Both the position numbers and the translations under genes were made by a program. The notes under the pieces were generated by a model. It was given only the letters and a program-made list of their open reading frames with translations. It did no database searches and had not been told where the DNA came from. 64,000 nucleotides of DNA from Algoriphagus locisalis (GTDB taxonomy: Bacteria; Bacteroidota; Bacteroidia; Cytophagales; Cyclobacteriaceae): the NCBI RefSeq assembly GCF_900116615.1, contig NZ_FPBF01000002.1, positions 62,001 through 126,000 on the forward strand, read 5' to 3'. This document shows, piece by piece, positions 18,255 through 27,444 of this stretch. The first letter of the stretch is position 1. Every line of letters begins with the position of its first letter.

Positions 18255-21200
18255 TTACGCTTCGTTTAAGTCTTTATTTCTGATTTTGGTAAAGTACCAA
18301 ACGTTTGGACTCACGTTGATCTCTTCCAATACATGGTATGCTCTCTCCTCATTCACTTCTTTCAATGCTGAAGTAGTGTTCTCCTTGATTTTAAGAAGTT
18401 GGGAAACCTTAGAATTCGAATCATTCATGTCTCCGAATACCAAAGCATCAGTAGGACAAGCTACAGCACAAGCTACATTGATGTCACCATCTTTCACTTT
18501 ACGCTTCTCACGCTTAGCTTCTAGCTTACCCGCTTGGATTCTCTGCACACACATGGAGCATTTTTCCATCACACCACGAGCACGAACTGTTACGTCTGGA
18601 TTCAAGACCATTTTACCCAAATCATCGTTTTGAGCTACATTGACTCCAGCGAAGTCTTTGTTATCATGGTATTTGAACCAGTTGAATCGACGAACTTTAT
18701 ACGGACAGTTGTTTGCACAATATCTTGTACCAATACATCTGTTGTAAGTCATTTGGTTAAGCCCCTCAGAAGAGTGGGTCGTTGCAGCTACAGGACAAAC
18801 AGTCTCACAAGGAGCATTGTTACATTGCTGACACATCATCGGCTGGAAGGTAACCTCAGGATTGCTAGCGGCTACTTCCATAGCGCTTAAGTCATCAGCT
18901 GGAGCATCAGAAGAATAGTAGCGGTCAATCCTGATCCAAGCCATCTCTCTTCTGTTCAACACTTCCTGCTTCCCTACTACTGCCACGTTGTTTTCAACCT
19001 GACAAGCAACAGAACATGCAGAGCAACCGATACAAGAGTTCATATCGATTGCCAAACCCCAGTGATGCTGAGAATATTGGTGTCCTGACCAAAGAGAAAT
19101 TTTAGATGGTTTTACAAATTCTCCATCCTTGTAAATATGTGGATGAGATCTGCCTGCAGAAGCATCTTTCTGGTATTCGCTCAGCACAGATTCCTGGATT
19201 ACGTTTTCACGTCCCATGAAGGTCTGGTGAGTTTGCGTACGGGCTATTTTATAAGAATCACTGGTTGCAGAAACCTCTACGCCTGAAGTAATATCGAAAT
19301 TGACAAAGCCTTTAGAAGCATCCAGTAATTCGTAAGCGTTAACACCTACTCCGTTTGCAACTCGACCAGCTTTTGTTCTACCGTATCCTACAGCCAAACC
19401 AAAAGTACCTTCTGCCTGACCTGGCTGAATCATGATCGGAACGATCAAGGATTTACCATTTACAGTGATAGAAGCTTTGCTAGTATGCTCTTCAGATTGA
19501 GTGACACCATTTTCTGATGCCCACTTCTGAGTCACTGTTAAGTAGTTATCCCAAGTCGCCTTAGAGATAGGATCTGACAATTCTTGAAGCCAAGGAATAT
19601 TTGCATAAGTACCGTTACCGATACCCACTTTAGTATAAATAACCAATTCAGCAGAAGCATTATCAGCAGAGTAAGCTTTTGAAACCGCAGAAGCAGCAGC
19701 ACTTACATCTCCTACTGGAGCTAAAGGTGCAGAAGTAGAAGTGATAGCTAATACACCATTGTACAAGGTCTGATCCCAGAATTCCTGGAACGTTCCACCA
19801 GTCTCAACCTGAGTGAAAACATCACCCTGCCAGTTAGCCTGAAGGAAATCATAATAAGAAGTAGTATCACCAGCCCAAACCAAGAATGACTCTTGCGCTT
19901 GTCTTGTATCAAAAAGTGGAGAAATGGTAGGTTGAGCTAAAGAGAAGTGACCTTTCTTAGGCTCAAAATCATTCCATGACTCAAGGAAGTGATGATCTGG
20001 AGCTACTATTTGTACTAGAGAGGAAGTCTCGTTTAGAGTACCGTTAGTAGAAATACTCACTTTTGCTTTTGCAATACCGGCAGCGATTTCTGCTCCTCTT
20101 GCAAAATCATAAACCGGGTTACAGTTGTAGAAAATAACTCCACCAACTTTACCAGCATTCAAATCAGTGACAAACTGATTCATTTTAGCGTCATCCCCTT
20201 TTCTGTAATATGCAGGATTAGCGAAGTCAACTGTAGTGCCGTTGCTTCCAAGCAATTCATTAATTGCATTGATTACAACTTGTACATTTGGATCATTTGA
20301 TCCAGACACCACTAGAGAAGCTCCTCTGCTAGCCCAAAGGTCAGCAGCAGCTTTATCCAGATGAGCTACCTCAACTGCTGGGGCTGAAACTGTAGCAGCA
20401 CCCGCTTTCTTAGCGATTGCATTGTAAAGTGCTAAAACTGCCAAACCGCTTTGAGAAGCTTTGATTGGAGTTCTGTAATCAGCATTTGCACCAGCAAGAG
20501 ATAAGGTAGATTCAAACTGATAATGTCTGGACATTTCAGGCTTCTCCTTGCTGATTTTTCTTGTCTGAGCATATTGACGCGCAAATTCAATTGGAGAAAT
20601 CCAAGAACCTAAGAAGTCCGCTCCGAAGGATACGATAGTTTTTGCCTTGTCAAAAGAATAAGAAGGAAGAACTGCAGCACCATAATAAGTCTCAGCAGCC
20701 TTTGTAATACCGTAATTAGAAAGAGGATCATACATGATCACTTCCACATTGCCATTTGCGTTAGCAAATTGCTCAATTGCCAGCATGGTAGAAGGAGAAA
20801 TAATTGTATTAGCTACAATCTTCACAGCTCCTGCAGAAGCCAAAGCAGATTTTGCCTGAGCATCAACAGTTTTCCAATCGGATGGCTTACCACCACTGTA
20901 AGGTACAGCAAGTCTTTCTTTATCATATAGAGAAAGTACAGATCCCTCTACGATAGCATTTACTTTTCCCTTATTAATAGGAGAAAGTTCGTTTCCATCA
21001 ATTTTGATCGGACGACCCTCTCTTGTTTTTACTACGATGGAAGCATAATCGCCACCTGTAGCATAAGTAGATGCGTAATAGTTAGGAATAGATGGGTTGA
21101 TATCAACCGGCTTATTCACATAAGGGATCATCTTTCTGACAGGAGCCTCACATGCTGCCAAAGAGGCTGCTGCTAAGCTGAATCCCATCACTTTCAGAAA

Positions 21201-21338
21201 GTCTCTTCTGGAAGCACTACCCTCTTCGTTGAGTGTAGAAGGAAGCTCAGGGAATTCCCTGTCCGCGTTCTTTACAAACTCTGGATCGTTGTTGAGCTGC
21301 TCAAGCCCTTTCCAGTACGTTTTTTTATTTTCCTTCAT
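18255..21338 (-). CDS. actB: Alternative complex III subunit ActB, molybdopterin-like plus Fe-S protein
   Basis: A 1027-residue fusion of a molybdoenzyme-like N-terminal domain and a C-terminal ferredoxin-like domain. Residues 43-70 form a twin-arginine-like signal (SRRDFLKVMGFSLAAA). The Fe-S ligands are in SCIGCSACSVACQVENN, CQQCNNAPCETVCPVA, CIGTRYCANNCPYKVRRFNW and CSMCVQRIQ with CAVACPTDA, which suits three 4Fe-4S and one 3Fe-4S cluster. In known act complexes the N-terminal domain has lost its molybdenum cofactor; I cannot see that directly here. It carries electrons from ActC to the hemes of ActA. Confidence 0.96.
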   Translation of the reverse strand: MKENKKTYWKGLEQLNNDPEFVKNADREFPELPSTLNEEGSASRRDFLKVMGFSLAAASLAACEAPVRKMIPYVNKPVDINPSIPNYYASTYATGGDYASIVVKTREGRPIKIDGNELSPINKGKVNAIVEGSVLSLYDKERLAVPYSGGKPSDWKTVDAQAKSALASAGAVKIVANTIISPSTMLAIEQFANANGNVEVIMYDPLSNYGITKAAETYYGAAVLPSYSFDKAKTIVSFGADFLGSWISPIEFARQYAQTRKISKEKPEMSRHYQFESTLSLAGANADYRTPIKASQSGLAVLALYNAIAKKAGAATVSAPAVEVAHLDKAAADLWASRGASLVVSGSNDPNVQVVINAINELLGSNGTTVDFANPAYYRKGDDAKMNQFVTDLNAGKVGGVIFYNCNPVYDFARGAEIAAGIAKAKVSISTNGTLNETSSLVQIVAPDHHFLESWNDFEPKKGHFSLAQPTISPLFDTRQAQESFLVWAGDTTSYYDFLQANWQGDVFTQVETGGTFQEFWDQTLYNGVLAITSTSAPLAPVGDVSAAASAVSKAYSADNASAELVIYTKVGIGNGTYANIPWLQELSDPISKATWDNYLTVTQKWASENGVTQSEEHTSKASITVNGKSLIVPIMIQPGQAEGTFGLAVGYGRTKAGRVANGVGVNAYELLDASKGFVNFDITSGVEVSATSDSYKIARTQTHQTFMGRENVIQESVLSEYQKDASAGRSHPHIYKDGEFVKPSKISLWSGHQYSQHHWGLAIDMNSCIGCSACSVACQVENNVAVVGKQEVLNRREMAWIRIDRYYSSDAPADDLSAMEVAASNPEVTFQPMMCQQCNNAPCETVCPVAATTHSSEGLNQMTYNRCIGTRYCANNCPYKVRRFNWFKYHDNKDFAGVNVAQNDDLGKMVLNPDVTVRARGVMEKCSMCVQRIQAGKLEAKREKRKVKDGDINVACAVACPTDALVFGDMNDSNSKVSQLLKIKENTTSALKEVNEERAYHVLEEINVSPNVWYFTKIRNKDLNEA

Positions 21339-21377
21339 TTTATGATATAAGAATGAATTTGCGAAAAGAATAATGAA

Positions 21378-22640
21378 TTAATAGTGGCACTTAGCACACT
21401 CCAAACCTCCGATGTCTTTCACCTTCAAGGCATCTTTAGAATCAGTGTGTATCTGAACCAACTTATCATAGTAGGCGTTGCCCTCAGTTTGGATCTCAGT
21501 CTGTCTGTGACAATCGATACACCAACCCATAGTAAGCGCGCTATGCTGACCAACTACTTCCATTTCCTGAATAGGGCCATGACAAGTTTGGCATTCTACT
21601 TCTCCTACCACGACGTGCTGGGAGTGATTGAAATAAGCCAAATCCGGAAGGTTGTGAACTCGCACCCATTCGATAGGCTGGTTGTTGTCAACCGCATCGT
21701 ATATTTTCTGAATTTCTGGAGAAACACCTTCTGCCCCTTGTACATTCTGCACATGGGTGTGGCAGTTCATACAGATGTTAGCTGAGGGGATGTTGGCAGA
21801 TCTTCCGATTTCAACTCCAGTATGACAATACTGACATTCGATCTCTAATGTACCTGCGTGAAGGGCGTGAGAATAAGCAATCGGCTGCTCTGGAGCATAA
21901 CCTTGCTGAACGCCCACAGAGTAAAGGCCATCTAGTGCTGTCTTGGCAACTAAAGCGATTACCAGTGCTGTCACTATAACGACAAACATATCGCTTTTAA
22001 AAACTTTGCTAAGGTTGGTTTTTTGGTTGACAAACTCCTTGTCATCCTCATCCAGCTCTTGCTTGGTCAGATACTTGGTCAATACCGAAATAATCAATCC
22101 CAAAACAATAAGAATCAATAGCAAAACGACTACAAGTACACCAAGAATAATGGTCAGGTACTCATTAGGAATCCCACCTTCTGCTGCTACCGCACCACCT
22201 TCTGTTCCTCCTGCTGCCGCCGCAGCTGCTGGGTCAGCAGTATCACCGTACTCTATATAAGCTAAAAGATTATTTAGATCATCGTCACTCAAAAACTCGT
22301 GAGAGATCATCACTGTATTGTTGTACTCTTTGTACAAATCATTATAATACGCATTGCCAGATGCGATTACAGCCTGAGAATTCTTAATGAAACTCTTCAC
22401 TAATTCGACCGGAGCTCTGTCCGTCGCACCTCTCAAAGCAGGACCAATCAGCTTCTGATCTAATTTGTGACATGTCTTACAATTTGCATTGAATACAGTC
22501 TTACCTGCTGCCACTGCTTCGTCGCTATTTGCTACTGCCGGATCTGCTGCAAAAGCCTGCATTCCGATCAGCATTAAAAACAGCACTGCCAGTGTGTGGA
22601 AATTCAATCGAACCCCTACTAACGAGCGTTTGGATAACAT
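21378..22640 (-). CDS. actA: Alternative complex III subunit ActA, six CxxCH motifs
   Basis: A 420-residue multiheme cytochrome c, first gene of the respiratory operon. A signal peptide ends near AFA (residue 31). A monoheme domain follows (NCKTCHK, Cys54-His58), then an Ala/Gly-rich linker, two hydrophobic segments (near 160-195 and 217-237), and a C-terminal domain with five motifs: CQYCH, CMNCH, CQTCH, CIDCH and CAKCH, the last at the extreme C-terminus. Five hemes is the number I recall for ActA; the N-terminal monoheme domain makes six. Electrons should run from ActB through these hemes to ActE and the oxidase. Confidence 0.94.
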   Translation of the reverse strand: MLSKRSLVGVRLNFHTLAVLFLMLIGMQAFAADPAVANSDEAVAAGKTVFNANCKTCHKLDQKLIGPALRGATDRAPVELVKSFIKNSQAVIASGNAYYNDLYKEYNNTVMISHEFLSDDDLNNLLAYIEYGDTADPAAAAAAGGTEGGAVAAEGGIPNEYLTIILGVLVVVLLLILIVLGLIISVLTKYLTKQELDEDDKEFVNQKTNLSKVFKSDMFVVIVTALVIALVAKTALDGLYSVGVQQGYAPEQPIAYSHALHAGTLEIECQYCHTGVEIGRSANIPSANICMNCHTHVQNVQGAEGVSPEIQKIYDAVDNNQPIEWVRVHNLPDLAYFNHSQHVVVGEVECQTCHGPIQEMEVVGQHSALTMGWCIDCHRQTEIQTEGNAYYDKLVQIHTDSKDALKVKDIGGLECAKCHY

Positions 22641-22684
22641 ATTATAGCTAATTAAATAGTTTATGCGGTTTTATATAACCCCTG

Positions 22685-22715
22685 CAAAGGTACTACCCGA
22701 AGCCAATTTTTCAAA
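22685..22715 (-). promoter_or_regulatory. Promoter of the act-oxidase operon
   Basis: On the minus strand TTTG (22712-22715) is followed after exactly 19 bases by TACCTTTG (22685-22692), a full match to the Bacteroidota -33/-7 consensus. Transcription would start about 40 bases before the actA ATG. Confidence 0.75.
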
Positions 22716-22981
22716 CTAGTGAGGGATAGAGCTGGATGATTCATGTCCGCTCTATTTGATTTCATATATAATTGTATTACAGGTGATTAAGATTTATTTT
22801 TGAAGCAGAATTTAATTTAGAATCTTTATAAATAGAATGTATTTCACATGCTTTTCAAACTTCCATTGAAATCCCACGATAGAAGGCTCAAGTTTATTCA
22901 ATTCAAAAGAACCAAAGGCCGGTTTTTTTATCATAGCTTTAAAAATATCAAGCACTTTATTGCAAGGAAAAAGATATTACC
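22716..22981. other. AT-rich gap with no gene
   Basis: Between the act promoter and tRNA-Cys I see no open frame of useful length and no strong hairpin. The only feature is GGCCGGTTTTTTT at about 22917-22929, too weak a stem to call a terminator. Confidence 0.5.
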
Positions 22982-22989
22982 TACATTTG
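22982..22989 (+). promoter_or_regulatory. -7 box of tRNA-Cys promoter
   Basis: TACATTTG matches the Bacteroidota -7 consensus TAnnTTTG and ends 16 bases before the first tRNA base. No clear TTTG is seen at the usual upstream distance. Confidence 0.5.
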
Positions 22990-23005
22990 CATTCCAATTC
23001 TGATT

Positions 23006-23076
23006 GGTCGAGTGGCCGAGTGGCTAGGCAGAGGTCTGCAAAACCTTCTACAGCGGTTCGAATCCGCTCTCGACCT
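23006..23076 (+). tRNA. tRNA-Cys (anticodon GCA)
   Basis: GGTCGAG at 23006-23012 pairs with CTCGACC at 23069-23075. The anticodon stem GAGGT/ACCTT-like arm holds the loop CTGCAAA with anticodon GCA, and the T arm is AGCGG-TTCGAAT-CCGCT. The 3-prime CCA is not encoded, so the CCA-adding enzyme at 50.3 kb would be needed. Length 71 bases is normal for this species. Confidence 0.95.
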
Positions 23077-23081
23077 CATCC

Positions 23082-23112
23082 AAAAGCATTCATTTCGGTG
23101 AATGCTTTTTTT
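23082..23112 (+). terminator. Terminator after tRNA-Cys
   Basis: AGCATTCA pairs with TGAATGCT around TTTCGG, followed by TTTTTTTG, starting six bases after the tRNA. Confidence 0.85.
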
Positions 23113-23225
23113 GTTTTACATCAGATTTTTTTAAGGTCGATTTCAAACCAGTGATGTAATTCTTTTTCCTCTCATTGCTATTCAGGCAGGCATTCCTTAG
23201 TTTAAGTTTTAAACCATTGATAATC

Positions 23226-23702
23226 ATGCCTCGAGACATCACATTACACGTGAATGGAAAATCCCAGACCATTTCTGCTGACCCAGAAGAACCTCTTCTT
23301 TACATTTTAAGAGCCGAATTTGATCTCAAGGGAGCAAAATTTGGCTGTGGACTACAGCAATGTGGGGCGTGCATGGTACTTGAGGGAAACTCTGCTCAGC
23401 CTACTTGTCTTAGGCCCTGTGCCAGTTTTGAAAACACCCAAATCACAACACTGGAAGGACTTGCAAAAAGTGACAAACTTCATCCTATACAGCAAGCTTT
23501 CATAGAAACCCAGGCTGCGCAGTGCGGTTATTGCCTGAATGGAATGATTATTTCAGCCGTCGCATTGCTGCAAAAGAATAGCTCACCTTCTGACCTTGAA
23601 ATCAGAGAAGGACTTAACCAGGTACTTTGCCGCTGCGGCACACATGCCAGATTTATCAAAGCAGTCAAATTGGCTTCTGAGAAAATAAACTCCGAATTAT
23701 GA
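23226..23702 (+). CDS. 2Fe-2S subunit of molybdenum hydroxylase (isoquinoline 1-oxidoreductase type)
   Basis: A 158-residue electron-transfer subunit of the xanthine dehydrogenase family. The plant-ferredoxin type cluster motif is GCGLQQCGACMV, and the C-terminal cluster is held by CGYCLNGM and LCRCGTHARF. I start at the ATG at 23226 (MPRDITLHVNG); the frame runs upstream but that extension does not look like the family. The stop overlaps the next start as ATGA, so the two subunits are translationally coupled. The likely use is hydroxylation of an aldehyde or N-heterocycle; the substrate is unknown. Confidence 0.94.
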   Translation: MPRDITLHVNGKSQTISADPEEPLLYILRAEFDLKGAKFGCGLQQCGACMVLEGNSAQPTCLRPCASFENTQITTLEGLAKSDKLHPIQQAFIETQAAQCGYCLNGMIISAVALLQKNSSPSDLEIREGLNQVLCRCGTHARFIKAVKLASEKINSEL

Positions 23703-25936
23703 AAGATCATTTGCCTACAAACGAAAGCCGTCGCTCATTTCTAAAGGCTACAGGACATTTGATGATTGGGTTCAATCTCCTCCCCCTCTCTTTTTGCCAG
23801 ACAAAAGCTGAACAAACAGAGATTCCGCCTTATGCTGGTGTTCCGCTACGCGCCACGATTGACAACAAGCTAGTTGACTCGTGGATTCGCCTGGATGCAG
23901 CTGGACATCTGACTGTACTTTCAGGAAAGCAGGAACTCGGCCAAGGAATTAAAATTGCATTGATCCAAATCGCCGCAGAGGAATTGGACATAACGCCAGA
24001 GCGTTGCCACATCATCAATTCCGATACCGGACAAACTCCCAACGAGGGATTTACCGCAGGCAGCAACTCTGTAGAAGGCAGCGGAAGCGCTATTCGCCAG
24101 GCCGCTGCAGAAGCAAGACAGTACCTCTTGAAGATGGCAGCACAAAAATGGAATATAGCTCCCGAGAGCCTACAGGTAATAGACGGAACGATCAAGTCTC
24201 CATCTGGGGAGAAAATAAGCTACTGGGAATTGCTAGACGGAAAGTTTATCGAGGAAAAAATCAGCGGAGAAGCCCCCTTAAAAGCTCCAAAGAATTATAA
24301 GTACGTAGGCCAACCGCTGCAGCGGGATGATATCCTGAAATTGGTGAATGGAGAATCTCACTTCGTACATGATCTGAAAATGCCTGGGATGGTGCATGCA
24401 AGAATCCTACACCCACCCTCTTATCAAGACAAACTTCAATCAATAGATCTGAGTGAAGTCAAGGCATTGCCTGGTGTATTGAAAGTCATCCAAAACGGAA
24501 GCTTTCTCGCAATAGTTGCTGAGCGGGAATATCAGGCAATAAAAGCCAGAAATCTGATGGAAGCTGCTGCAGTGTGGGACAAAAAAGGAATTCAGGTAGC
24601 TCAGAATCAGCTTTTGGAAGACATCCAAAAAGAATCAGGCCAGCCTGAGGAAGTTATGGCTTCCGAAGGAATCGAGCAAATTATTACTTCGTCAGCTTTG
24701 AACCATCAGGCAGAATACTTCCGCCCCTATCACATGCATGCTTCTATAGGACCATCTTGTGCAGTTGCCCTTTGGGAAGAAAACCTGCTTACCGTTTGGA
24801 CTGCTACCCAGGGAGTTTACCCTGTCAGAAATACACTATCAGACCTATTTTCTATTGATGCGGAAAAAATCCGCTGCATAGGAGTACCGGGTTCTGGTTG
24901 CTATGGACACAACGGTGCAGACGATGTCTCCGGGGAAGCCGCGTTGATAGCCCGGGAAATGCCGGGAGTACACGTGCGCTTGCAATGGATGCGCGACGAT
25001 GAACACAAATGGGAGCCTTATGGCACTAGCATGGCCTTTCGTCTTTCCGCAGGCATAGATTCTGATGGCAACTTGCTGGCTTGGGACAGTGCAGTTTGGT
25101 CAGATTCTCACAGTACCAGACCTGATGGCAGAGCAGGAAGTTTTGTTTCAGCTAGGCACTTGGATCCTCCAATTGAATTTAGAAAAGGCGGTTGGTCAGG
25201 CGGTTCACACCGAAATGGAGTTCCTGAATACACCTTCAAAGCTAAACAGCTCCACTTATTCGATTATCAAGGCCCACTTCGCACTTCATCGCTACGGGGT
25301 CTGGGAGCGTATGCCAACACCTTTGCGATGGAGTGCTTTTTGGATGAATTGATCCGAAAATCCGATAATGACCCTGTTGCCTTTAGAATTAAAAATCTAG
25401 AAGACCCGAGGGCCAGGGCAGTTTTGGAGGAATTGGAGAAAAACACAAATTGGAAGTCTAGGGCCAAAACAGCTAATAATGGATTTGGAATCGCCTACGC
25501 CAGGTATAAAAATGCCACCTCTTATTTTGCAGTCCTTGCAGAAGTGGAAATAGATAGGCAAGCTAAAAACTATAGGCTGAAAAAACTTACAGGAGTGATA
25601 GACTCGGGGCTGACTATCAATCCAGACGGCCTGAAAAACCAGACGGAAGGCGGAATGATCCAATCTGCCAGCTGGACGATGATGGAAGAGGTGAATTTCG
25701 ATCAAAATGGAGTTACAAGTACCGATTGGAATTCTTACCCGATTTTAAGGATGGTTGATGTCCCGGAAGTAGAAGTTCATATCATCGATAGACCAGAGAC
25801 CAAACCCATGGGTGCGGGGGAAGCTGCGATGGGTCCGGTGGCTGCGGCAATCGCCAATGCAGTGTTTGACGCAACGGGAAGTCGAATCAGGAATCTTCCG
25901 ATTAAACCTGAAAAGATAGATTGGAGTAAAGTCTAG
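23699..25936 (+). CDS. Molybdopterin subunit of molybdenum hydroxylase (IorB-like), Tat-exported
   Basis: A 745-residue catalytic subunit. The N-terminus has a twin-arginine signal (SRRSFLKATGHLMIGFN). Family segments seen include LSGKQELGQGIKIALIQIAA, WTATQGVYPVRN, LRTSSLRGLGAYANTFAMEC and PMGAGEAAMGPVAAAIANAV; the glutamate in GAGEAAMGP is the expected catalytic base. It fits the IorB/YagR group of periplasmic molybdenum hydroxylases, which use the cytosine dinucleotide cofactor. No cofactor or cytochrome gene adjoins it, so its electron acceptor is not evident. It is 4 bp overlapped with the Fe-S subunit gene. Confidence 0.93.
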   Translation: MKDHLPTNESRRSFLKATGHLMIGFNLLPLSFCQTKAEQTEIPPYAGVPLRATIDNKLVDSWIRLDAAGHLTVLSGKQELGQGIKIALIQIAAEELDITPERCHIINSDTGQTPNEGFTAGSNSVEGSGSAIRQAAAEARQYLLKMAAQKWNIAPESLQVIDGTIKSPSGEKISYWELLDGKFIEEKISGEAPLKAPKNYKYVGQPLQRDDILKLVNGESHFVHDLKMPGMVHARILHPPSYQDKLQSIDLSEVKALPGVLKVIQNGSFLAIVAEREYQAIKARNLMEAAAVWDKKGIQVAQNQLLEDIQKESGQPEEVMASEGIEQIITSSALNHQAEYFRPYHMHASIGPSCAVALWEENLLTVWTATQGVYPVRNTLSDLFSIDAEKIRCIGVPGSGCYGHNGADDVSGEAALIAREMPGVHVRLQWMRDDEHKWEPYGTSMAFRLSAGIDSDGNLLAWDSAVWSDSHSTRPDGRAGSFVSARHLDPPIEFRKGGWSGGSHRNGVPEYTFKAKQLHLFDYQGPLRTSSLRGLGAYANTFAMECFLDELIRKSDNDPVAFRIKNLEDPRARAVLEELEKNTNWKSRAKTANNGFGIAYARYKNATSYFAVLAEVEIDRQAKNYRLKKLTGVIDSGLTINPDGLKNQTEGGMIQSASWTMMEEVNFDQNGVTSTDWNSYPILRMVDVPEVEVHIIDRPETKPMGAGEAAMGPVAAAIANAVFDATGSRIRNLPIKPEKIDWSKV

Positions 25937-25969
25937 TTTGCCGAGAATCTAAAAACTTTTATGATTAAA

Positions 25970-26101
25970 CGCATAAATGCACGTACTAGAATTATGTTTT
26001 GTGCTAGCTTGGAAAAATCCCCCTCCTCCCCCTTAAAAAAGGGGGAGTTGCGAAACTTCAGCATTAAAACCAAATTTTAATTGGCTACGTGCAGATAAAC
26101 G
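25970..26101. repeat. MITE-like element with terminal inverted repeats
   Basis: CGCATAAATGCACGTA at 25970-25985 is an imperfect inverted copy of TACGTGCAGATAAACG at 26086-26101 and brackets about 100 bases without coding capacity. Inside is the strong hairpin CCCCC-TTAAAAAA-GGGGG (26028-26045). The hairpin may also end transcription from the hydroxylase genes. Confidence 0.5.
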
Positions 26102-26118
26102 GATACACCTAAAACTTT

Positions 26119-27384
26119 TCAATCTCCCAACAAAGCCGACACGTTAATTTCCACAAGCTTTGTGTTCCCTTCAGAATTCTGAGTATTTGCATACAGTTTT
26201 TCCCCGCTCCAGCTCAATCCCACTATTCCAGTATTGATCCATTCACTTTCCTGAAAATCCGTCACCTGAATCAACTGCCCTGAAGACAGATTCTTAATCC
26301 AAACCTGTGGTATTCCAGATCGATCTGAGACAAAAGCTAAAATATCTGAGTTCTCCCTAGAAAAAGATGGATTGCTATCGTTCCAATCTGACACCTCTAA
26401 GTTGCTCAATGCAGAGGGGCTTCCCGGGTCAACCCCCACTATATCATAAGAGAAACCAAGGGAGGTTTCTTTAGGAAAAGCCAAGCTATAAGCCAGAATA
26501 TTATCCTCAGCTGAATAATCCATTCCTGCTAAATGGATTGGAGCATTTCCCAGAATTTCTTCTTCTCTTATCATGTTTGAGGTATCTTTTGTGACTTCAA
26601 ACTCAACAATTCCAGACTCACCTTCCCCCAAACTATCCAAAAAATAAAGCATAGTGGAATGTGCCGCTCCAAACACAGGGAAGTAACTCCTAAAAGAATC
26701 TCTGGCATGTTCCTTCACATTATCTGAAGCCACGGTATATTCCTTAACAGCAGATGAATTTTCATCTATTCTCACAAACGCCAAATTAGCCCCACTCGCA
26801 GACCACGATGGAAATGCCCCATTTTCTAGGACCAAACTGGAAGCCTTATTTGTTATATCAAACAAAAAAATCTGTTGAGGATTTACAGTGGCACCTGCTA
26901 CTGAAACTGAATATGCAATGGTTTGTCCATCAGGAGAAATCTGCGGATGTGTGATGTAATCAAACCCATCTTTTTCAAAAATGATATTAGGTGCAGGAAG
27001 TTCATCCGGAACGACCATCACACGATTCGTTTTATTGCTCACATCCGCACGTTTGGCTATTACAAAAAATTCCTGCCTTACCCCAGGCTCTAAGCCCTCC
27101 ACGAGAAAAGTCGTCTCTCCTGCAGGAGTTTCTGCTAATTTATAATTGGTTGAATTGCTAAGAGACTTTGTCCAAATTTCGTAGTAAGTCGCAGGTACAG
27201 TAGTCGGGCAAAATCCGGCACAAAACTGATTTGAGAGCCATGTGAGCTCTACTTTGTCTGAACTGACCAATTTTGAATACAACATGGGAGCTTCCAACAC
27301 GCTACCTTCCGGAATAGGATCATCGAAATTTTCGCAGGCTGAAAAAATTAAAAGGAACAACACGAGTATGGTAAAATTCTTCAT
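26119..27384 (-). CDS. Lipoprotein with fibronectin-like domain and TolB-type beta-propeller
   Basis: A 421-residue secreted lipoprotein; the signal ends at the lipobox IFSAC (about residue 16). Residues about 30-120 look like one fibronectin type III domain (PMLYSKLVSSDKVELTWLS to VRQEFFVIAKRA). The rest contains repeated WD40/TolB-like strands, for example HPQISPDGQTIAYSVS, FPSWSASGANLAFVRID and NPSFSRENSDILAFVSDRSG. I start at the ATG at 27384 rather than at 27411 so that the signal is at the N-terminus. The partner or ligand is unknown. It is followed by no obvious operon mate and lies 60 bp after a barrel protein gene, so both may be cotranscribed. Confidence 0.85.
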   Translation of the reverse strand: MKNFTILVLFLLIFSACENFDDPIPEGSVLEAPMLYSKLVSSDKVELTWLSNQFCAGFCPTTVPATYYEIWTKSLSNSTNYKLAETPAGETTFLVEGLEPGVRQEFFVIAKRADVSNKTNRVMVVPDELPAPNIIFEKDGFDYITHPQISPDGQTIAYSVSVAGATVNPQQIFLFDITNKASSLVLENGAFPSWSASGANLAFVRIDENSSAVKEYTVASDNVKEHARDSFRSYFPVFGAAHSTMLYFLDSLGEGESGIVEFEVTKDTSNMIREEEILGNAPIHLAGMDYSAEDNILAYSLAFPKETSLGFSYDIVGVDPGSPSALSNLEVSDWNDSNPSFSRENSDILAFVSDRSGIPQVWIKNLSSGQLIQVTDFQESEWINTGIVGLSWSGEKLYANTQNSEGNTKLVEINVSALLGD

Positions 27385-27444
27385 AAGTCGATTTAGATAA
27401 AACCTATACATTTTTTAATGAATCAAAGATACGCACAGGGCATT

